From Pseudarthrobacter sp. BIM B-2242 (GTDB lineage: Bacteria; Actinomycetota; Actinomycetes; Actinomycetales; Micrococcaceae), in the NCBI RefSeq assembly GCF_014764445.1, contig NZ_CP061721.1, positions 4,278,001 through 4,342,000 of the forward strand: 64,000 nt of DNA, given 5' to 3'. Below the pieces are notes generated by a model. The model did not search any database. It saw only the letters and a program-made list of their open reading frames with translations, and was not told the DNA's origin. Each line of letters opens with the position of its first letter. Positions within the stretch are counted from its first letter, which is position 1. Made by a program: the position numbers and the translations under genes. Shown here one piece after another: positions 1 to 8,471 of this stretch.

Positions 1-528
1 GGCCACGCCGGCACCAAGTACCAGGACGCGGGCGGGCGGGACGGTGCCTGCCGCCGTCATGTAGAGCGGGAAGAACCGGGGGAACCGGATGGCGGCCTCC
101 AGCACACAGCGGTAGCCGGCCACCAGGGCCTGGGAGCTGAGGGCATCCATGGACTGGGCGCGGGAGATGCGGGGCACCAGCTCCAGGGCGAAGGAGGTGA
201 CGCCGGCCTCGGCGAGCGCCTGTACCGTGGCCAGCTCGGACGACGGCGAGGCCAGGCCCACGGTGACCGCGCCCTTTTTCAGGGCTGCCGCCGTCGCGGG
301 TTCCAGGGGACGGACGTGGACGAGGATGTCCAGGTCAGCGTGCTGGAGCGCCGGGACAATCCGGGCGCCGGCGTGATCATATTCGTGGTCGGAATGGCCG
401 GCGGCGGCCCCCGCGCCCGCCTCGATCAGGACCTCGAGGCCAAGCCCCGCCAGTTGCTTGACGGTTTCCGGTGTGGCGGCAACACGGCGTTCACCCTCAT
501 GCCGTTCCCGCGGTATGCCCAGTTTCAA
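1..528 (-). CDS. pntA: NAD(P) transhydrogenase subunit alpha, partial (N-terminal 176 residues)
   Basis: The gene runs off the left edge, so only the N-terminal 176 codons are present. The protein starts KLGIPRERHEGERRVAATPE, the typical opening of the alanine dehydrogenase/PNT N-terminal domain, and ends here at VLVLGAGVA, the beginning of the NAD-binding Rossmann fold. In the family this soluble subunit binds NAD(H) and works with membrane PntAB/PntB in hydride transfer between NADH and NADP coupled to protons. The start is TTG at 526-528, preceded by AAGGGAG seven bases upstream. A shorter PntAA form, usual in actinobacteria, cannot be told from a full PntA because the C terminus is missing. 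Alanine dehydrogenase is a less likely alternative. Confidence 0.85.
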   Translation of the reverse strand, partial: MKLGIPRERHEGERRVAATPETVKQLAGLGLEVLIEAGAGAAAGHSDHEYDHAGARIVPALQHADLDILVHVRPLEPATAAALKKGAVTVGLASPSSELATVQALAEAGVTSFALELVPRISRAQSMDALSSQALVAGYRCVLEAAIRFPRFFPLYMTAAGTVPPARVLVLGAGVA

Positions 529-724
529 CCGCCAGCTCCCTTACGGACGTAGTTGGCTTGAGTCTAGAGCGCTCACCGCTGCTGCGGGAGTAGGGCGGAG
601 GGCTTGGATGGCAAACAGTTACCTTAGCCGGGTAGTACCCGGCTGCGGAGTGAGGCCCGGGCCCGCCGCGCAGGGGCAGTCCCGGCGCAGTGAACCAGGC
701 TGCCCCAGCGCGGCCCGGGCGGGC
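529..724. other. intergenic region with a perfect hairpin
   Basis: This 196-base gap separates the starting pntA gene from the end of pcaR. It holds a 9-bp perfect inverted repeat, AGCCGGGTA at 626-634 and TACCCGGCT at 636-644 with one central base. There is no T-tract on either strand. It could help terminate the pca transcript or be an operator for pntA; the sequence does not decide. Confidence 0.45.
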
Positions 725-1537
725 CTACCCGCGCGCGGTCAGGTCGGCCGAAATCAGCTTCGCCGTCGCCACAATTTCCCGGGCAACCGCGGCCAGGTAC
801 GCCTGCGGGTCCGCCTGGTCCGCCACAGACTGGGCCTGCAGCGAGACGTTGGCTGCCGCCACCACCTTGGCCAGCCCGTCGTAGACCGGTGCCGCCACGG
901 ACATCAGGCCCGGCTCGAGCTCCTGGTCCAGCAGGCACCAGCCCTGCTCCCGGACCGTTTCCAGCACCGCCAGCAGCTCCGGAACCGATGCCAGGGCACG
1001 CGGCGTCAGCGGCTTGATCTCCGCGGCGGCCAGGTACTCCTTGAGTGCAGCCGGCGGCAGGGCAGCCAACAGCACCCGGCCCATGGACGTGGCGTAGGCG
1101 GGGAACCGGGTGCCCACCGTGATGCCGACGTTCATGATCCGGCGTGTGGTCACCCGGGCGATGTAGGCGATGTCCGTCCCGTCCAGGACCGCCGCGGAGG
1201 TGGATTCGCCCAGTTTGAGGGACAGTTCCTCCAGGTGCGGCTGGGCCAGCTGGGGCAGGGACAGCCCGGAGAGGTAGGCGTAGCCGAGCTGGAGGACCTT
1301 GGCCGTGAGCGCGAACGTCTTGCCGTCCGTCCGGACGTAGTCCAGCTCAACGAGGGTGTGCAGGAACCGGCGCGCCGTGGCCCTGGTGAGGCCCGTCCGG
1401 GCCGCCACCTCTGTGAGGGTCATGACGGGATGGTCGTTGTCGAAGGCACGGATGACAGCGAGCCCCCGCGCCAGCGACTGCACGTACTGATCGCTCGCCT
1501 GGGGAGCGGTGCGTGCAGCTGCTGGCGCGTTGGTCAT
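725..1537 (-). CDS. pcaR: IclR-family regulator of the beta-ketoadipate pathway (PcaR type)
   Basis: A 270-residue protein with an N-terminal winged HTH (about residues 18-80, including LTEVAARTGLTRATARRFLH) and a C-terminal IclR effector domain. It belongs to the PcaR/PcaU/PobR branch, which binds aromatic-pathway intermediates such as beta-ketoadipate or protocatechuate and controls pca transcription. The ATG at 1537 is chosen because the protein then starts MTNAPAA shortly before the HTH; longer in-frame extensions are low-complexity and run into pcaJ. It is the last gene of the pca run, 29 bases after pcaJ, so it is probably co-transcribed. The likely operator is the box near 11.4 kb. Confidence 0.88.
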   Translation of the reverse strand: MTNAPAAARTAPQASDQYVQSLARGLAVIRAFDNDHPVMTLTEVAARTGLTRATARRFLHTLVELDYVRTDGKTFALTAKVLQLGYAYLSGLSLPQLAQPHLEELSLKLGESTSAAVLDGTDIAYIARVTTRRIMNVGITVGTRFPAYATSMGRVLLAALPPAALKEYLAAAEIKPLTPRALASVPELLAVLETVREQGWCLLDQELEPGLMSVAAPVYDGLAKVVAAANVSLQAQSVADQADPQAYLAAVAREIVATAKLISADLTARG

Positions 1538-1566
1538 GGTTATCAATCCTAGGGTGGCGGAGGGGG

Positions 1567-2235
1567 CTAGGCTGCGGTCTTGAGCGGGACGGGCACGAGT
1601 TCCTGGAGTTCCTCCAAGGTGCAGCCGAACGTCTCGCGGACTGTGACGCCGTCGGGTCCGGTCAGGAAGACGGCCTTGTCGGTGTACACACGGGTCACGC
1701 AGCCGACGCCGGTGAGGGGGTAGGTGCACGCTTCCACGATCTTGGACGCCCCTTCCCTGGTCAACAAAGTCATCATCACAAAGACGTCCTTGGCGCCGGT
1801 GGCCAGGTCCATCGCGCCGCCCACGGCGGGGATGGCATCCGGGGCGCCGGTGTGCCAGTTGGCGAGGTCACCGGTGGCCGAGACCTGGAACGCGCCGAGC
1901 ACGCAGATGTCCAGGTGCCCGCCGCGCATGATCGCGAACGAGTCGGCGTGGTGGAAGTAGGACGCACCCGGCAGTTCGGTGACGGGGATCTTGCCGGCGT
2001 TGATGAGGTCGCCGTCGATCTGGTCACCCTCGGCTACCGGACCCATGCCCAGCATGCCGTTCTCGGTATGGAGCGTGATGTTCTGCTCCGGCTTGAGGTA
2101 GTTGGACACCAGGGTGGGCTGGCCGATGCCGAGGTTCACGAAGGAGCCGGGCTTGATGTCGCGGGCCACGAGTTCGGCGAGGGCGTCGCGGCCCAGGGGC
2201 TTGTCACTGGTCTGGATGGAAGTTGCGGTGCTCAT
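1567..2235 (-). CDS. pcaJ: 3-oxoadipate CoA-transferase subunit B
   Basis: This 222-residue protein is the beta subunit of succinyl-CoA:3-oxoadipate CoA-transferase, which activates 3-oxoadipate for thiolysis. The catalytic glutamate lies in HTENGMLGMG (Glu58), the motif that forms the CoA thioester in class I CoA transferases. The glycine-rich GGAMDLATGAK segment is also typical. Length matches bacterial PcaJ/ScoB. It follows pcaI with only two bases between stop and start, consistent with translational coupling of the two subunits. An acetoacetate CoA-transferase is the alternative for this fold, but the pca neighbours argue for 3-oxoadipate. Confidence 0.93.
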   Translation of the reverse strand: MSTATSIQTSDKPLGRDALAELVARDIKPGSFVNLGIGQPTLVSNYLKPEQNITLHTENGMLGMGPVAEGDQIDGDLINAGKIPVTELPGASYFHHADSFAIMRGGHLDICVLGAFQVSATGDLANWHTGAPDAIPAVGGAMDLATGAKDVFVMMTLLTREGASKIVEACTYPLTGVGCVTRVYTDKAVFLTGPDGVTVRETFGCTLEELQELVPVPLKTAA

Positions 2236-2237
2236 GC

Positions 2238-2897
2238 TCAGGCCACCTTCACGATGCTGTTGACGTAGATTCCGGGGGTGACCACGTTTTCCGGGTCGAG
2301 TCCGCCGGTGGGGACGATCTCGGACACCTGGACCACGGTGTGCTTGGCGGCGGCGGCCATGATGGGGCCGAAGTTCCGGGCGGTTTTGCGGTACACGAGG
2401 TTCCCCACGCCGTCGGCCTTCAATGCCTTGACCAGCGCGACGTCGGCGTGGATCGGGGTCTCGAAAACCTGGCCGCGGCCATCGATGATGCGGGTTTCCT
2501 TGCCCTCGGCCAGCATGGTGCCGTAGCCGGTGGGGGTGAAGAACCCGCCGATGCCGGCCCCGGCGGCACGGATGCGTTCGGCCAGGTTGCCCTGCGGGAC
2601 GAGTTCCAGCTCGATTTCGCCGGCGTGGTACTTGGCGTCAAAGTGCCAGGAGTCGGACTGCCGCGGGAAGGAGCAGATCATCTTCTTCACCCGGCCTTCC
2701 TTGATCAGCAGCGCGAGGCCCTGATCGCCCTGGCCGGCGTTGTTGTTGACCACGGTCAGGTCCTTGGCGCCGCAGTCCATCAGCGCGTCGATCAGTTCGA
2801 ACGGCTGCCCGGCGTTGCCGAACCCGCCGATCATCACGGTGGAGCCGTCCTTGATGCCGGCGACGGCCTCGTTGACGGTGTCTACAAATGTCAGCAT
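2238..2897 (-). CDS. pcaI: 3-oxoadipate CoA-transferase subunit A
   Basis: A 219-residue alpha subunit of the 3-oxoadipate CoA-transferase. It carries the glycine-rich GGFGNAGQPF loop near the N terminus and GGFFTPTGYGT in the middle, both conserved in SCOT-type alpha subunits. It would pair with PcaJ, encoded immediately downstream, to move CoA from succinyl-CoA to 3-oxoadipate. It starts three bases after the stop of pcaF, so pcaF-I-J form a tight unit for the last two steps of the pathway. Confidence 0.93.
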   Translation of the reverse strand: MLTFVDTVNEAVAGIKDGSTVMIGGFGNAGQPFELIDALMDCGAKDLTVVNNNAGQGDQGLALLIKEGRVKKMICSFPRQSDSWHFDAKYHAGEIELELVPQGNLAERIRAAGAGIGGFFTPTGYGTMLAEGKETRIIDGRGQVFETPIHADVALVKALKADGVGNLVYRKTARNFGPIMAAAAKHTVVQVSEIVPTGGLDPENVVTPGIYVNSIVKVA

Positions 2898-2900
2898 TGC

Positions 2901-4097
2901 TCAGCCCTTCACAGAAGTTACATTTTCAAGTACGACGGCGAGGCCCTGACCGACGCCGATGCAGATCGCGGCGACGCCCCAGCGTTCGCCGGAGGCCTGC
3001 AGGGACCGGGCGAGGGTGCCCAGGATCCGGGTCCCGGACGCGCCCAGCGGGTGGCCCATGGCGATCGCCCCGCCGTGCCGGTTCACGATTCCCGGGTCGA
3101 TGCCCCAGGCATTGATGCACGCCAGGGACTGCGCGGCGAACGCTTCGTTAAGTTCGACGGCGCCCACCTGGTCCCAGCTGATGCCCGCCTTCGCGAGGGC
3201 TTTGTTCGCGGCCTCCACCGGGGCGTAACCGAAGAACTGGGGATCGTTGCCGTGCGCGCCGCGGCCGGCGATGCGGCCCAGGGGCTCGAGCCCGAGCAGC
3301 CCGGCGGCATTCTCGGATCCGATCCAGGCTGCGGAGGCGCCGTCGGACAGCGGGGACGCGTTCCCGGCGGTGACAGTACCGTTCTCGGTGCGGAACACGG
3401 TCTTGAGCCCGGCGAGCTTCTCCGCCGAGGAGCCGGCGCGGATGCTTTCATCCCGGACCAGGTCGGTGCCCGGGACCGGGGTCACCAGGTTGTCGTAGAA
3501 GCCTTCGTCCCACGCGGCGGCGGAGAGGTTGTGCGAGTTCGCGGCGAACTCGTCCTGCTGCTCGCGGGTCACGCCGTACTTCTCGCGGAGCCGTTCGGTG
3601 GCCTCGCCCAGGGAGATGGTCCATTCCTTGGGCATGGCCTTGTTCACCAGGCGCCAGCCCAGCGTGGTGGAGGCCAGGGTCATGTCCCCGGCCGGGTAGG
3701 GCTTTTCGGTCTTGGGCAACACCCAGGGGGCCCGGGACATCGACTCGGCCCCGCCCACGAGCATCAGCTCGGCGTCGCCGGCGTTGATCTGGCGCGAGGC
3801 GATGATCGCGGCGTCCAGGGAGGATCCGCAGAGCCGGTTCACGGACGTGCCCGGGATGGATACAGGTAGCCCGGCGAGCAGGGTGCCCATGCGGGCGATG
3901 TTGCGGTTCTCCTCGCCAGCGCCGTTGGCGTTGCCAAATACGACCTCATCGATCCGTTCGGGGTCCAGCCCCGGGGCGCGCTTCACGGATTCCTTGATCA
4001 CGTGCGCGGCAAGGTCATCCGGGCGGACGGCCGCGAGGCCCGAGCCGAACTTCCCGAACGGCGTGCGTACGGCGTCGTAAACAAATGCCTGGTTCAA
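2901..4097 (-). CDS. pcaF: 3-oxoadipyl-CoA thiolase
   Basis: A type II thiolase of 398 residues that cleaves 3-oxoadipyl-CoA to succinyl-CoA and acetyl-CoA. The nucleophile lies in NRLCGSS (about Cys90), the catalytic His in GHPLGASG, and the second Cys in CIGVGQG near the C terminus. The TTG at 4095-4097 is preferred: the product then starts LNQAFVYDAVRTPFGKF as in the family, and AGAGGAG lies just upstream. The more distal GTG at 4127 adds ten non-conserved residues that fall inside a palindromic repeat. A general acetyl-CoA acetyltransferase cannot be excluded from sequence alone, but the context is decisive. Confidence 0.92.
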   Translation of the reverse strand: MNQAFVYDAVRTPFGKFGSGLAAVRPDDLAAHVIKESVKRAPGLDPERIDEVVFGNANGAGEENRNIARMGTLLAGLPVSIPGTSVNRLCGSSLDAAIIASRQINAGDAELMLVGGAESMSRAPWVLPKTEKPYPAGDMTLASTTLGWRLVNKAMPKEWTISLGEATERLREKYGVTREQQDEFAANSHNLSAAAWDEGFYDNLVTPVPGTDLVRDESIRAGSSAEKLAGLKTVFRTENGTVTAGNASPLSDGASAAWIGSENAAGLLGLEPLGRIAGRGAHGNDPQFFGYAPVEAANKALAKAGISWDQVGAVELNEAFAAQSLACINAWGIDPGIVNRHGGAIAMGHPLGASGTRILGTLARSLQASGERWGVAAICIGVGQGLAVVLENVTSVKG

Positions 4098-4121
4098 AAC
4101 TTCTCCTCTTGATTCTGTGGG

Positions 4122-4189
4122 TCCCAACTAGGTAGCAGTAACTGTCGTTATGGGGCTCCAAAACGACAGTTAGCGCTACTTAGTTGGGA
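4122..4189. repeat. long imperfect inverted repeat inside the pca operon
   Basis: The left arm begins TCCCAACTAGGTAGC and the right arm ends GCTACTTAGTTGGGA. Each arm is about 29 bases with three or so mismatches, around a ten-base apex TGGGGCTCCA that is itself partly palindromic. It fills the pcaF-pcaC gap and supplies the last codons and TAA stop of pcaC (4180-4182). There is no T-tract, so it is not an ordinary terminator. The long arms suggest either a dispersed palindromic element or an RNA hairpin that tunes pcaF-I-J expression relative to the upstream genes. Confidence 0.75.
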
Positions 4190-4641
4190 GGGGTGGGGGT
4201 GTCTGTGGGGATGTCCGTGGTTGCGTCGTCCATTGCGCGGAAGACCTGCTGGGCGGTCTTGAAGGCTGTGTTGGCGGACGGGACACCGCAGTAGATGGCG
4301 GTCTGGAGCAGGATTTCCTTGATCTCGTCCCGGCTCAGGCCGTTGGTGATGGCCGCGCGGATGTGCATGGCCAGCTCTTCCCAGTGACCGTGCGCCACCA
4401 TGGCCGTGATGGTCACGGCCGAGCGCATCTGCCGGGAAATGCCGGGCCTGGTCCAGATCCCACCCCATGCGATCCGCGTGATCATGTCCTGGAAGTCCTC
4501 GGTGAACCCGTCCTTGGTGGCGTTGGCCCGGTCCACATGCGCGGCGCCGAGCACTTCGCGGCGGACCACCATGCCGCCGTCGTAAATCTCCTGGCTGGTG
4601 GCGTCCGGCTGGACCACACCATGGCGTTCAGTACCGCTCAC
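4180..4641 (-). CDS. pcaC: 4-carboxymuconolactone decarboxylase
   Basis: This protein of about 153 residues belongs to the AhpD-like CMD family. It converts 4-carboxymuconolactone to 3-oxoadipate enol-lactone. The core YDGGMVVRREVLGAAHVDRA and the C-terminal HWEELAMHIRAAITNGLS are characteristic. The GTG at 4641 overlaps the pcaD stop as GTGA, like other junctions in this operon; a GTG at 4665 preceded by GGAG is an alternative. Its last residues PTDTPTPPN are encoded by a C-rich tract and the edge of a palindromic repeat, so the tail may have been altered by that element. pcaC is separate from pcaD here, unlike the PcaL fusion found in some actinobacteria. Confidence 0.9.
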   Translation of the reverse strand: MSGTERHGVVQPDATSQEIYDGGMVVRREVLGAAHVDRANATKDGFTEDFQDMITRIAWGGIWTRPGISRQMRSAVTITAMVAHGHWEELAMHIRAAITNGLSRDEIKEILLQTAIYCGVPSANTAFKTAQQVFRAMDDATTDIPTDTPTPPN

Positions 4642-5456
4642 TTCGCAGACCGCGATTCGCTCCACGTGATGAGGCTCCGCAGCAGTTCTGCAACGTGGGC
4701 GGGTGCCTCGGCGGGGGCAAGGTGCGCCACACCTTCGAGGGTAACGGCATTCGCCGTGCCTCCCCCGGCGGTGATGCCGGCGGCGATTTCTTCCGCGAAC
4801 GACGGCGGCACAACAGCATCCGCCGCGCCTGCCACTGCCTGCGTGGGGACCGTGATGCTGCCGAGTTCCGCGCGGACGTCGTAGCCGGCCAGCGCTTCAC
4901 AGCAGAACGCGTAGCTGAAGCGGTCGGCATCGCGGAGGGAATGGAGGAGCTTGCTGCTCAGGTCGGGCTGGCGGTCCATAAAGCCGGGTGCGAACCAGCG
5001 TTCCGCCGAACCCTGGATGACCGCCGGAGTGCCCTGGCCGCGGACCAGTTCCGCACGGTCCAGCCAGCCTTCAGGGGTGCCGATCTTGGCGCCGGAGCAC
5101 TGGACGGACAGGCTCTTAAGGCGTTCGCCGTGCTTGATGCCGAGCTGCAGGCCGGTGGCTCCGCCGAGGGAGACGCCTGCGTAGTGGAAGGATTCGCCAG
5201 GGGCGATCGAATCCACCAGGTCCACCACGGAGTCAGCTAGGGCGGGGACGTCGAAAGTTTCGGTGGCTTTGGGTGAGACGCCGTGGCCGGGCAGGTCCCA
5301 GGCCACCACGTCGTAGTCGTTGGCCAGCAGCGCAGCCGTCCCGCCCCACAGAACGGCGGAGGACGTGCCCAGCGAGGGGCCCACCACCAGCAGCGGGCGT
5401 TCGCCCAGGGCTCGTTCGGGCGAAAGCAGCACTGCCTTCAGGGTCGGTTTAGCCAC
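4638..5456 (-). CDS. pcaD: 3-oxoadipate enol-lactonase
   Basis: An alpha/beta hydrolase of 272 residues that opens 3-oxoadipate enol-lactone. The nucleophile elbow is GVSLGG, the catalytic acid is probably the Asp in GAADAVVP, and the histidine lies in EGVAHLAPAEAP near the C terminus. The GTG at 5456 is chosen: it overlaps the end of pcaB by eight bases, has GGAG upstream, and gives the N terminus VAKPTLKAVLLSPE. Longer in-frame versions only read pcaB in another frame. It overlaps pcaC by four bases, so B, D and C are translationally chained. Confidence 0.9.
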   Translation of the reverse strand: MAKPTLKAVLLSPERALGERPLLVVGPSLGTSSAVLWGGTAALLANDYDVVAWDLPGHGVSPKATETFDVPALADSVVDLVDSIAPGESFHYAGVSLGGATGLQLGIKHGERLKSLSVQCSGAKIGTPEGWLDRAELVRGQGTPAVIQGSAERWFAPGFMDRQPDLSSKLLHSLRDADRFSYAFCCEALAGYDVRAELGSITVPTQAVAGAADAVVPPSFAEEIAAGITAGGGTANAVTLEGVAHLAPAEAPAHVAELLRSLITWSESRSAK

Positions 5457-6957
5457 GGTTGGCTCCGTTCTGGTCGGGGTCTGTTGCGGACGCAATGTCT
5501 GTTGAGGATGCGGGGCGGGCACGGGAATAGTCGGGGTACTCGGCCAAAATGCGGCGGGAAATTTCGGCGGCCTGGCCCAGGTAGCTGGCGGGATCCAGGA
5601 GTTCGTCCAGCCGCAGGTCCGTGAGCGCACCCACGGGGACCGCTTCCCGGACCAGCCGCCGGTAGGTGGCACCCTGCTCGGCAGCGGGCGCGGCAAGGGT
5701 CCGGTCCACCACGTCCTGCAGCTGCTCCTTGCCGGTGCGCCCGTCCTTCTCTGCCAAAAGCGGGGCGACGGCGGCGCCCACCCCTTCCGCCAGGAGCAGC
5801 GGGCCGGCGAGGTCCAGGTTGCGGCGCATGGCGTCCGGGTAAACCTGGAGTCCTGCGGCGAGCTCACGGAGGTGCCCGGCAGCGCCCAACGCCAGCCGCA
5901 GGAGTTCACGCAGGGCCGGCCATTCGGTGTGCCAGGCGGCATCGGGGCGTTCGTCGTTGAAGTTGGCAGTGGCCAGGTGCAGCTGCGCCACCAATTGCGG
6001 GGCCTGGAGGGCGGCGCTGCGGATCAGGACCGACAGCACCGGGTTCTGCTTCTGCGGCATGGCCGAGGACACGCCGCGGCCCGCGGCGCGGGGTTCCGCG
6101 AGTTCGGCCACTTCGGGCCGGCTCAGGAACAGGACGTCCGCGGCGATCTTGCCCGCGGCGCCCAGCACGGCCGCCAGGGCGTTGCCGAGGGACGTGATGA
6201 CAAGCCGGTTGGTGTGCCAGGGAGCGGGGGCGGGAGCCAGACCCAGCTGCTTGGCCAGGGAATCGGCAAGCGTGAAGGGAGTGGCGCGGCTCCCGGCGGC
6301 CAGCACGGTGCCGGCGGCGAGGGTTCCCGCAGCCCCGCCGAACTGCACCGGGAACGTGACGCTCTCCAGCTGCCGACCGGCCGCGGCCACACCGTGGAAC
6401 CACTGCGCTGCCCGCAGCCCGAACGTAAACGGGAGGGAGTGCTGGGTCAGGCTCCTTCCCACCCCCAGCGTGTCCGCATGCTTTTCCGCCAAGGCTGCGA
6501 GCGCCGCCGTCGTGGTTTTCAGGTCGGCAAGCAGCGCTTCCACGGTGTTGCGCGCGAGCAGCATCAGGGCCGTGTCGAGGACGTCCTGGCTGGTCAGAGA
6601 GGTGTGCACCGCACGCAATGCACCGACGCCGGCGGTGTCCAGCGCCGAAACCTGCTTCCGCAGGTCCGCCAACAAAGGGATGACGGGGTTGCCGCCGCCT
6701 TGGGCGCGGGCCGCGATGGCCGCCGCGTCGTAGCGGCCCGGCTGCGCGGCGGAAGCCACGACGGCGGCGGAACCGGCGGGCGCCAGGCCCGCCTTCTCCA
6801 GCACCGCGGCCCAGCCGGACTCGACGGCGAGGATCGCCGCCAGCACCGCACGGTCGCCGGTCACCGCCGCCACCAATGGCGACGCCGAGACGGGACTGAG
6901 CAGGCCGACGTCACCGTCCTCCGCGCTACCGAAATTACCCAAGGCGGCGTCCGTCAC
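5449..6957 (-). CDS. pcaB: 3-carboxy-cis,cis-muconate cycloisomerase
   Basis: A 502-residue member of the fumarase/aspartase superfamily that lactonises 3-carboxy-cis,cis-muconate, the product of protocatechuate 3,4-dioxygenase. The superfamily signature is present as SSAMPQKQNPV, and SLTSQDVLDTALML and GRSLTQHSLPFTFG are the other conserved blocks. The protein is longer than the roughly 450 residues usual for the family; the extra length is at the C terminus, ending in a Ser/Asp/Asn-rich tail. Its GTG start overlaps the pcaG stop as GTGA. Confidence 0.92.
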   Translation of the reverse strand: MTDAALGNFGSAEDGDVGLLSPVSASPLVAAVTGDRAVLAAILAVESGWAAVLEKAGLAPAGSAAVVASAAQPGRYDAAAIAARAQGGGNPVIPLLADLRKQVSALDTAGVGALRAVHTSLTSQDVLDTALMLLARNTVEALLADLKTTTAALAALAEKHADTLGVGRSLTQHSLPFTFGLRAAQWFHGVAAAGRQLESVTFPVQFGGAAGTLAAGTVLAAGSRATPFTLADSLAKQLGLAPAPAPWHTNRLVITSLGNALAAVLGAAGKIAADVLFLSRPEVAELAEPRAAGRGVSSAMPQKQNPVLSVLIRSAALQAPQLVAQLHLATANFNDERPDAAWHTEWPALRELLRLALGAAGHLRELAAGLQVYPDAMRRNLDLAGPLLLAEGVGAAVAPLLAEKDGRTGKEQLQDVVDRTLAAPAAEQGATYRRLVREAVPVGALTDLRLDELLDPASYLGQAAEISRRILAEYPDYSRARPASSTDIASATDPDQNGANRG

Positions 6958-7514
6958 TGGAAGTCCAGGAAGACCGTCTCGCCCTCACCCTGCAGGCGGA
7001 CGTCCCAGCTGAGTCCGCCGTCGGGATCACGGCGCGCGATCAGGGTCTTCCGGCTTTCCGGGTCCAGGGAGCTCAGGAGCGGGTCCTTGGCCAGGGCTTC
7101 CTCGTTTTCGGGCAGGTAGATCCGGGTGAAGAGCCGGTTCATCAGGCCGCGGGCAAACACGGCCACGGAGATGAAGGGGGCTGCACCGGGCTCGGTGGGG
7201 CCGGGGTTCACGGTGGTGAAGGTGAACACGCCGGAGTTGCCCACGGCGCCGCGGCCCCAGCCGGTGAAGGTGTAGCCGTCGCGGACCAGGGAGCCGGTGC
7301 GCTGCACGATCTTGCCGTCGGCGTCAGGCTGCCAGATCTCCAGGATGGCGTCCGGAATCGCTGCGCCGGAGCCGTCGTACACGGTGCCCTGAAGGCGGAT
7401 GGAACCGGCCGAGCCGGGTGCCAACAGTTCGTTGTCCTTCTCGTACGGCAGGGCGTAGCCGTAGAAGGGGCCTACTGTCTGGCCGGGGGTGGCAACAAGT
7501 TTGGTGGCAGTCAC
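6954..7514 (-). CDS. pcaG: protocatechuate 3,4-dioxygenase alpha subunit
   Basis: A 186-residue intradiol dioxygenase alpha chain, recognised by TPGQTVGPFYGYALPYE at the start and AILEIWQPDADG in the core. In this enzyme the alpha chain lacks the full iron-ligand set and builds the active site together with the beta chain, which holds the Fe(III). The ring-cleavage product is 3-carboxy-cis,cis-muconate. The start lies two bases from the pcaH stop and its own stop overlaps pcaB, so H, G and B are expressed as one block. Confidence 0.94.
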   Translation of the reverse strand: MTATKLVATPGQTVGPFYGYALPYEKDNELLAPGSAGSIRLQGTVYDGSGAAIPDAILEIWQPDADGKIVQRTGSLVRDGYTFTGWGRGAVGNSGVFTFTTVNPGPTEPGAAPFISVAVFARGLMNRLFTRIYLPENEEALAKDPLLSSLDPESRKTLIARRDPDGGLSWDVRLQGEGETVFLDFQ

Positions 7515-7515
7515 G

Positions 7516-8391
7516 TTATTCCTGGTCTCCTTCTGCGCCCAGCGCTTCGTTTTCGGTCCAGGTCCGCTTGGAACCGGTCAGGATGATGTCCCAGTTGTAG
7601 CCCAGGGCCCACTCGGGCTCGGTGAGGCTGTGGTCGTAGGTGGCCACGAGGCGGTCGCGGGCGTCCTGGTCCACGATGGACTGGTAGATGGGGTCCAGCG
7701 GGAAGAGCTGGTCGCCGGGGAAGTACATCTGGGTGACAATGCGCTGGGTGAACTCCTGGCCGAAGAGCGAGAAGTGGATGTGCGCCGGGCGCCAGGCGTT
7801 GAGGTGGTTTTTCCACGGGTAGGCGCCGGGCTTGATGGTGGTGAACCGGTAGGAGCCGTCCGGGCCCGTGATGCAGCGGCCCACGCCGGTGAAGTTGGGG
7901 TCCAGCGGTGCCGGGTGCTGGTCGCGCTTGTGGATGTAGCGGCCGGACGAGTTGGCCTGCCAAATTTCCACGAGCTGGCCGGCCACGGGGCGGCCGTCGC
8001 CGTCCAGGACCTTGCCGGCCACGATGATCCGCTCACCCTGGGGTTCGCCGTTGTGCTGGATGGTCAGGTCCGCTTCGAGCGCGTGCACGTCCTGGTGCCC
8101 GAAGGCGGGCGAGTACAGTTCGATGGTTTCCGGGTCTGCGTGGTGCAGGCTCTTGGTGGGGTGCCGGAGGATGCTGCTGCGGTAGGGGGCGTAGTCCAGC
8201 CGGGGCTGGGTTTCGGCGGCGACGCCGCCCTTGAGCGCCCGCGTATAGGCCTCGCCCAGGGCGTTGATCTCAGCACTGAGAGCGGCCTGGGTTTCGACGG
8301 CACTGTCCAGGGGGAGGTGCGCGGCGCGGGGTTCTGCGGCCGGTACGAACTCGTCAGTCTCAAGCTGGTGGGCTTTGATGTCCTGCGGCAC
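7516..8391 (-). CDS. pcaH: protocatechuate 3,4-dioxygenase beta subunit
   Basis: A 291-residue catalytic beta chain that holds the non-haem Fe(III). The expected two Tyr and two His ligands are visible: a Tyr in SSGRYIHKRD, a Tyr in GAYPWKN, and the His pair in RPAHIHFS. It is longer than the roughly 240 residues of the Pseudomonas protein because of an N-terminal region (first 60 or so residues) of the kind seen in actinobacterial PcaH. The GTG at 8391 follows AAAGGAG with a good spacing. It heads the pca enzyme block, 80 bases downstream of the quiC-type gene. Confidence 0.94.
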   Translation of the reverse strand: MPQDIKAHQLETDEFVPAAEPRAAHLPLDSAVETQAALSAEINALGEAYTRALKGGVAAETQPRLDYAPYRSSILRHPTKSLHHADPETIELYSPAFGHQDVHALEADLTIQHNGEPQGERIIVAGKVLDGDGRPVAGQLVEIWQANSSGRYIHKRDQHPAPLDPNFTGVGRCITGPDGSYRFTTIKPGAYPWKNHLNAWRPAHIHFSLFGQEFTQRIVTQMYFPGDQLFPLDPIYQSIVDQDARDRLVATYDHSLTEPEWALGYNWDIILTGSKRTWTENEALGAEGDQE

Positions 8392-8471
8392 GGTTGGCTC
8401 CTTTCGTTAGTGCTTTGCTGGTTTGGTAAGGCTTGTTCGGGTTGGTTGCTGTGCTGGTTCCGGAGCGGGTC

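Noticed and set aside
458..1552. 364-residue plus-strand open frame
   Set aside because: It is antisense to pcaR, with Arg/Gly/Gln-rich composition typical of a GC-rich shadow frame and no domain.
2223..3869. 548-residue plus-strand open frame
   Set aside because: It lies antisense to pcaI and pcaF, which have clear catalytic motifs; its composition is low-complexity Gly/Ala/Asp/Val.
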